Shown one piece after another: positions 6,352 through 7,837 of a stretch of 7,837 bases of DNA (position 1 is its first letter; every line of letters starts with the position of its first letter). Origin of the DNA: Alistipes sp. (lineage in GTDB: Bacteria; Bacteroidota; Bacteroidia; Bacteroidales; Rikenellaceae). The translations under genes and the position numbers were made by a program. The DNA is taken from the NCBI GenBank assembly GCA_017934845.1, contig JAGBIR010000153.1:1-7837 (forward strand), read 5' to 3'. The notes below the pieces were generated by a model. The model was not told the origin of the DNA, did no database searches, and saw only the letters and a program-made list of their open reading frames with translations.

Positions 6352-6987
6352 CTAAAACATATACGATGCTCCGATATAGAAATTACGATTATAGGCATCT
6401 ACCCCATTGCCAATCTGCGAGATATTAACCAAGCCCCAATCATACCCGATATAGAGTCGATAGTGGTCGAACATTGTCAATCCGCCACGCAAACCCAAGC
6501 CGAAATCAAATCGTTTGAGATTACTATCTGAGAAGGAATCAACCTTCACAGTTTCATTGCCCGTATAATATTTATCCGTTCCGAACAATCCTATGGCAAA
6601 GTAGGGACCAAACGATCCAAACACGCCGAAATTACCGCCGCCAAACATATATTTGTAACCAATATGAATAGGCACTTCGAGGTAGTACGGACGCGATGTA
6701 ACGCTTGCATAGGTGTCGCCATTGGCACCGGTATATTCTGCGCCCTTCGAACTTAACACAGCCTCGCCATCGAAATAGAATCCTTTGAAGATAAACGGTG
6801 CATCCATCTCTGCTCGAAAACCGTCACGAAAGCCAACACGCGAGTCGGTATCAATCGAGAAATCTACGGTCTCCATCGAGAAGGAGTTAAAATTCATAGC
6901 ACCAACAACTCCATAACGCAGGCCTTGAGCCGAGCTCGCTACAGAGAGTGTTACGGCGAACAAAAATAGTGGTAAAAATTTTTTCAT
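6352..6987 (-). CDS. Outer-membrane beta-barrel protein (PorT/OmpW-like size class), paralogue 1
   Basis: A 211-residue secreted protein with a signal peptide: MKK, hydrophobic 4-18, and a likely signal peptidase I site after SSA at 18-20. The mature part alternates aromatic and polar residues in short strands, for example YYLEVPIHIGYKYMF at 101-115, GSFGPYFAIGLFG at 124-136, KRFDFGLGLRGGL at 158-170 and the last strand NFYIGASYMF. It ends in Phe, as outer-membrane barrels usually do. The size and pattern suggest an eight-stranded barrel of the kind common in Bacteroidota. The function is unknown; structural, adhesion and PorT-like secretion roles are all possible. It shares several segments with the product of 7099-7728, so the two are paralogues. 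That gene lies 111 bases upstream on the same strand, with a terminator in between. I see no TAnnTTTG box between the terminator and ATG 6987. Confidence 0.85.
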   Translation of the reverse strand: MKKFLPLFLFAVTLSVASSAQGLRYGVVGAMNFNSFSMETVDFSIDTDSRVGFRDGFRAEMDAPFIFKGFYFDGEAVLSSKGAEYTGANGDTYASVTSRPYYLEVPIHIGYKYMFGGGNFGVFGSFGPYFAIGLFGTDKYYTGNETVKVDSFSDSNLKRFDFGLGLRGGLTMFDHYRLYIGYDWGLVNISQIGNGVDAYNRNFYIGASYMF

Positions 6988-7023
6988 AACATCTGTATTT
7001 TAATATTCACCTATGTGTACTAC

Positions 7024-7059
7024 AAAAAAGATGCGAGAATTTCATATCCCCGCATCTTT
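7024..7059 (-). terminator. Hairpin terminator between the two beta-barrel genes
   Basis: AAAGATGCG 7027-7035 pairs with CGCATCTTT 7051-7059 (9 base pairs, 15-base loop). Read on the minus strand, the stem is followed by six T residues (complement of 7029-7024), the form of an intrinsic terminator for the gene at 7099-7728. It lies 37 bases upstream of the start of the next gene on the same strand. Confidence 0.8.
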
Positions 7060-7064
7060 AGCCA

Positions 7065-7080
7065 CTAATTTTGTAATTAG
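7065..7080. repeat. Small inverted repeat after the second beta-barrel gene
   Basis: CTAATT 7065-7070 and AATTAG 7075-7080 form a perfect 6-base inverted repeat with a TTGT loop. It lies directly between the stop codon at 7101-7099 and the terminator at 7024-7059. It is AT-only apart from one pair, so the stem would be weak. It may simply be part of the 3' untranslated region. Confidence 0.35.
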
Positions 7081-7098
7081 CCCAATCAAATAGGCTCT

Positions 7099-7728
7099 TT
7101 AGAACATAAAAGCTGTACCTATATATAGATTAACCGTATGAGCCTTAACCTTTATCGTAGAGTTCTCCACATCGCCCTCGAAAGATATTTCGCTCGTCTT
7201 GGCCATATTTATCAGGCTATGCTCAACGCCGATAAAGAACTGCCATTTGTTCCACAGCTCGACACCCAAATTATAATTCAAACCAAAGTCGAAACGCTTA
7301 TAATCGCTACCAAATATATCTGTTTTGATTTTGTCTCCATTGACTTTGGCAACGCCCTTGCCCAAAATTCCCAGACCGAAATAAGGGCCGAGGCTTCCCA
7401 TCAACGATACCTCATCCGACAAAGGCAGACGATAGCCTAAATTCACAGGAATCTCGAGATAACCCAAGTTAGCGTGAGAGTCTTTCCACGCGCCACCCTT
7501 AAGGTTATATAGGAACTTACCTTCAAGGAAAAAGCCGTCGGTAATTATATCTTGAAAATCCAATTCGGCCTTAACGCCCAAACGGAAGCCTACATAAGCA
7601 TCTGAATTTATATTCTTACTTTTCAACCAACTCAAATTCAATGCAGCCGTAGGTCCCCAACGCAACTCCTGCGCCGAAATCGTTGTTGCCATAACAACAG
7701 CCACTAATGCTAAAACAAATCTTTTCAT
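7099..7728 (-). CDS. Outer-membrane beta-barrel protein (PorT/OmpW-like size class), paralogue 2
   Basis: A 209-residue secreted protein with a signal peptide: MKR, hydrophobic 4-17, and a likely signal peptidase I cut after ISA at 17-19, leaving QELRWG. The mature chain has short amphipathic strands and turns, with YLEIPVNLGY at 90-99, GSLGPYFGLGILG at 111-123, KRFDFGLNYNLGV at 144-156 and the terminal strand LYIGTAFMF ending in Phe. These align closely with the product of 6352-6987, while the loop regions (35-60, 125-140 and 175-197) differ in length and sequence, as expected for surface loops. The likely location is the outer membrane with loops outside. The ligand or partner is unknown. 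Expression should come from the well-matched promoter at 7755-7785, and a terminator follows the gene. It is probably the first gene of a tandem paralogue pair. Confidence 0.86.
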   Translation of the reverse strand: MKRFVLALVAVVMATTISAQELRWGPTAALNLSWLKSKNINSDAYVGFRLGVKAELDFQDIITDGFFLEGKFLYNLKGGAWKDSHANLGYLEIPVNLGYRLPLSDEVSLMGSLGPYFGLGILGKGVAKVNGDKIKTDIFGSDYKRFDFGLNYNLGVELWNKWQFFIGVEHSLINMAKTSEISFEGDVENSTIKVKAHTVNLYIGTAFMF

Positions 7729-7754
7729 ACTTATTAAATATATTAATTCATCAA

Positions 7755-7785
7755 CAAATATATCAACAATCTATCATTTTTCAAA
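7755..7785 (-). promoter_or_regulatory. Promoter of the beta-barrel gene at 7099-7728 (TTTG-N19-TATATTTG)
   Basis: On the minus strand TTTG at 7785-7782 is followed after 19 bases by TATATTTG at 7762-7755, matching the Bacteroidota consensus in both boxes and spacing. Transcription should begin near 7748, about 20 bases before the ATG at 7728. The rest of the right-hand end to 7837 is very AT-rich and shows no coding frame. An 8-base direct repeat ATCAACAA (7750-7757 and 7762-7769) overlaps the -7 box. Confidence 0.78.
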
Positions 7786-7837
7786 ATTTATCTCATTTTC
7801 TATCGACTAATCATTCACTATTATTCTAAAAATAACC

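Noticed and set aside
7750..7769. Direct repeat ATCAACAA around the -7 box of the barrel gene as a possible operator
   Set aside because: Eight AT-rich bases repeated twice in an AT-rich gap is easily chance, and no third copy or symmetry supports a binding site.
1..7837. A new defence, mobile or biosynthetic system
   Set aside because: All complete genes fall in known families with housekeeping or envelope roles, and there are no integrase, transposase, repeat-array, toxin or nuclease features.

Overview
The window looks like ordinary chromosomal DNA from a Bacteroidota bacterium, most likely of the order Bacteroidales; a Rikenellaceae/Alistipes-like genome is possible but this is a weak guess. 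The evidence is the promoter style (TTTG about 20 bases upstream of TAnnTTTG, start codons about 20 bases downstream of the -7 box, no strong Shine-Dalgarno sequences), the AT-rich gaps between mid-GC genes, and two small secreted beta-barrel proteins ending in Phe. I found no phage, transposon, CRISPR array, toxin-antitoxin, defence island, tRNA or rRNA.

Layout: (1) Bases 1-27 hold the first nine codons of an unidentified minus-strand gene, followed by an AT-rich gap. (2) ruvB (327-1340, +), the Holliday-junction branch-migration motor, has a textbook promoter. (3) A cation-diffusion-facilitator metal transporter (1423-2319, -) converges on ruvB across a shared hairpin terminator. (4) aroB (2369-3382, -), 3-dehydroquinate synthase of the shikimate pathway, lies just upstream of the transporter, with a terminator-like hairpin between them. 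(5) typA/bipA (3467-5272, +), a ribosome-associated GTPase, is divergent from aroB; their -7 boxes sit back to back 23 bases apart. (6) A small DUF454/YbaN-type inner-membrane protein (5381-5752, -) converges on typA. (7) rpiB (5849-6283, +), ribose-5-phosphate isomerase B, is divergent from it. (8) Two paralogous outer-membrane beta-barrel proteins lie in tandem on the minus strand (6352-6987 and 7099-7728), separated by a terminator.

Strands largely alternate, so most genes are single-gene units. Each of the three convergent pairs is separated by a hairpin with A-runs on one side and T-runs on the other, which can terminate in both directions. The genes do not form one pathway: they cover DNA repair, metal efflux, aromatic amino-acid synthesis, ribosome function, the pentose phosphate pathway and envelope proteins. 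The points most worth a second look are regulatory: the interlocked aroB/typA promoters, the hairpin immediately in front of the metal transporter, the uncertain GTG start of the DUF454 gene, and the tandem beta-barrel pair in which the second gene has no promoter I can recognise. I did not find a convincing new biological system here.
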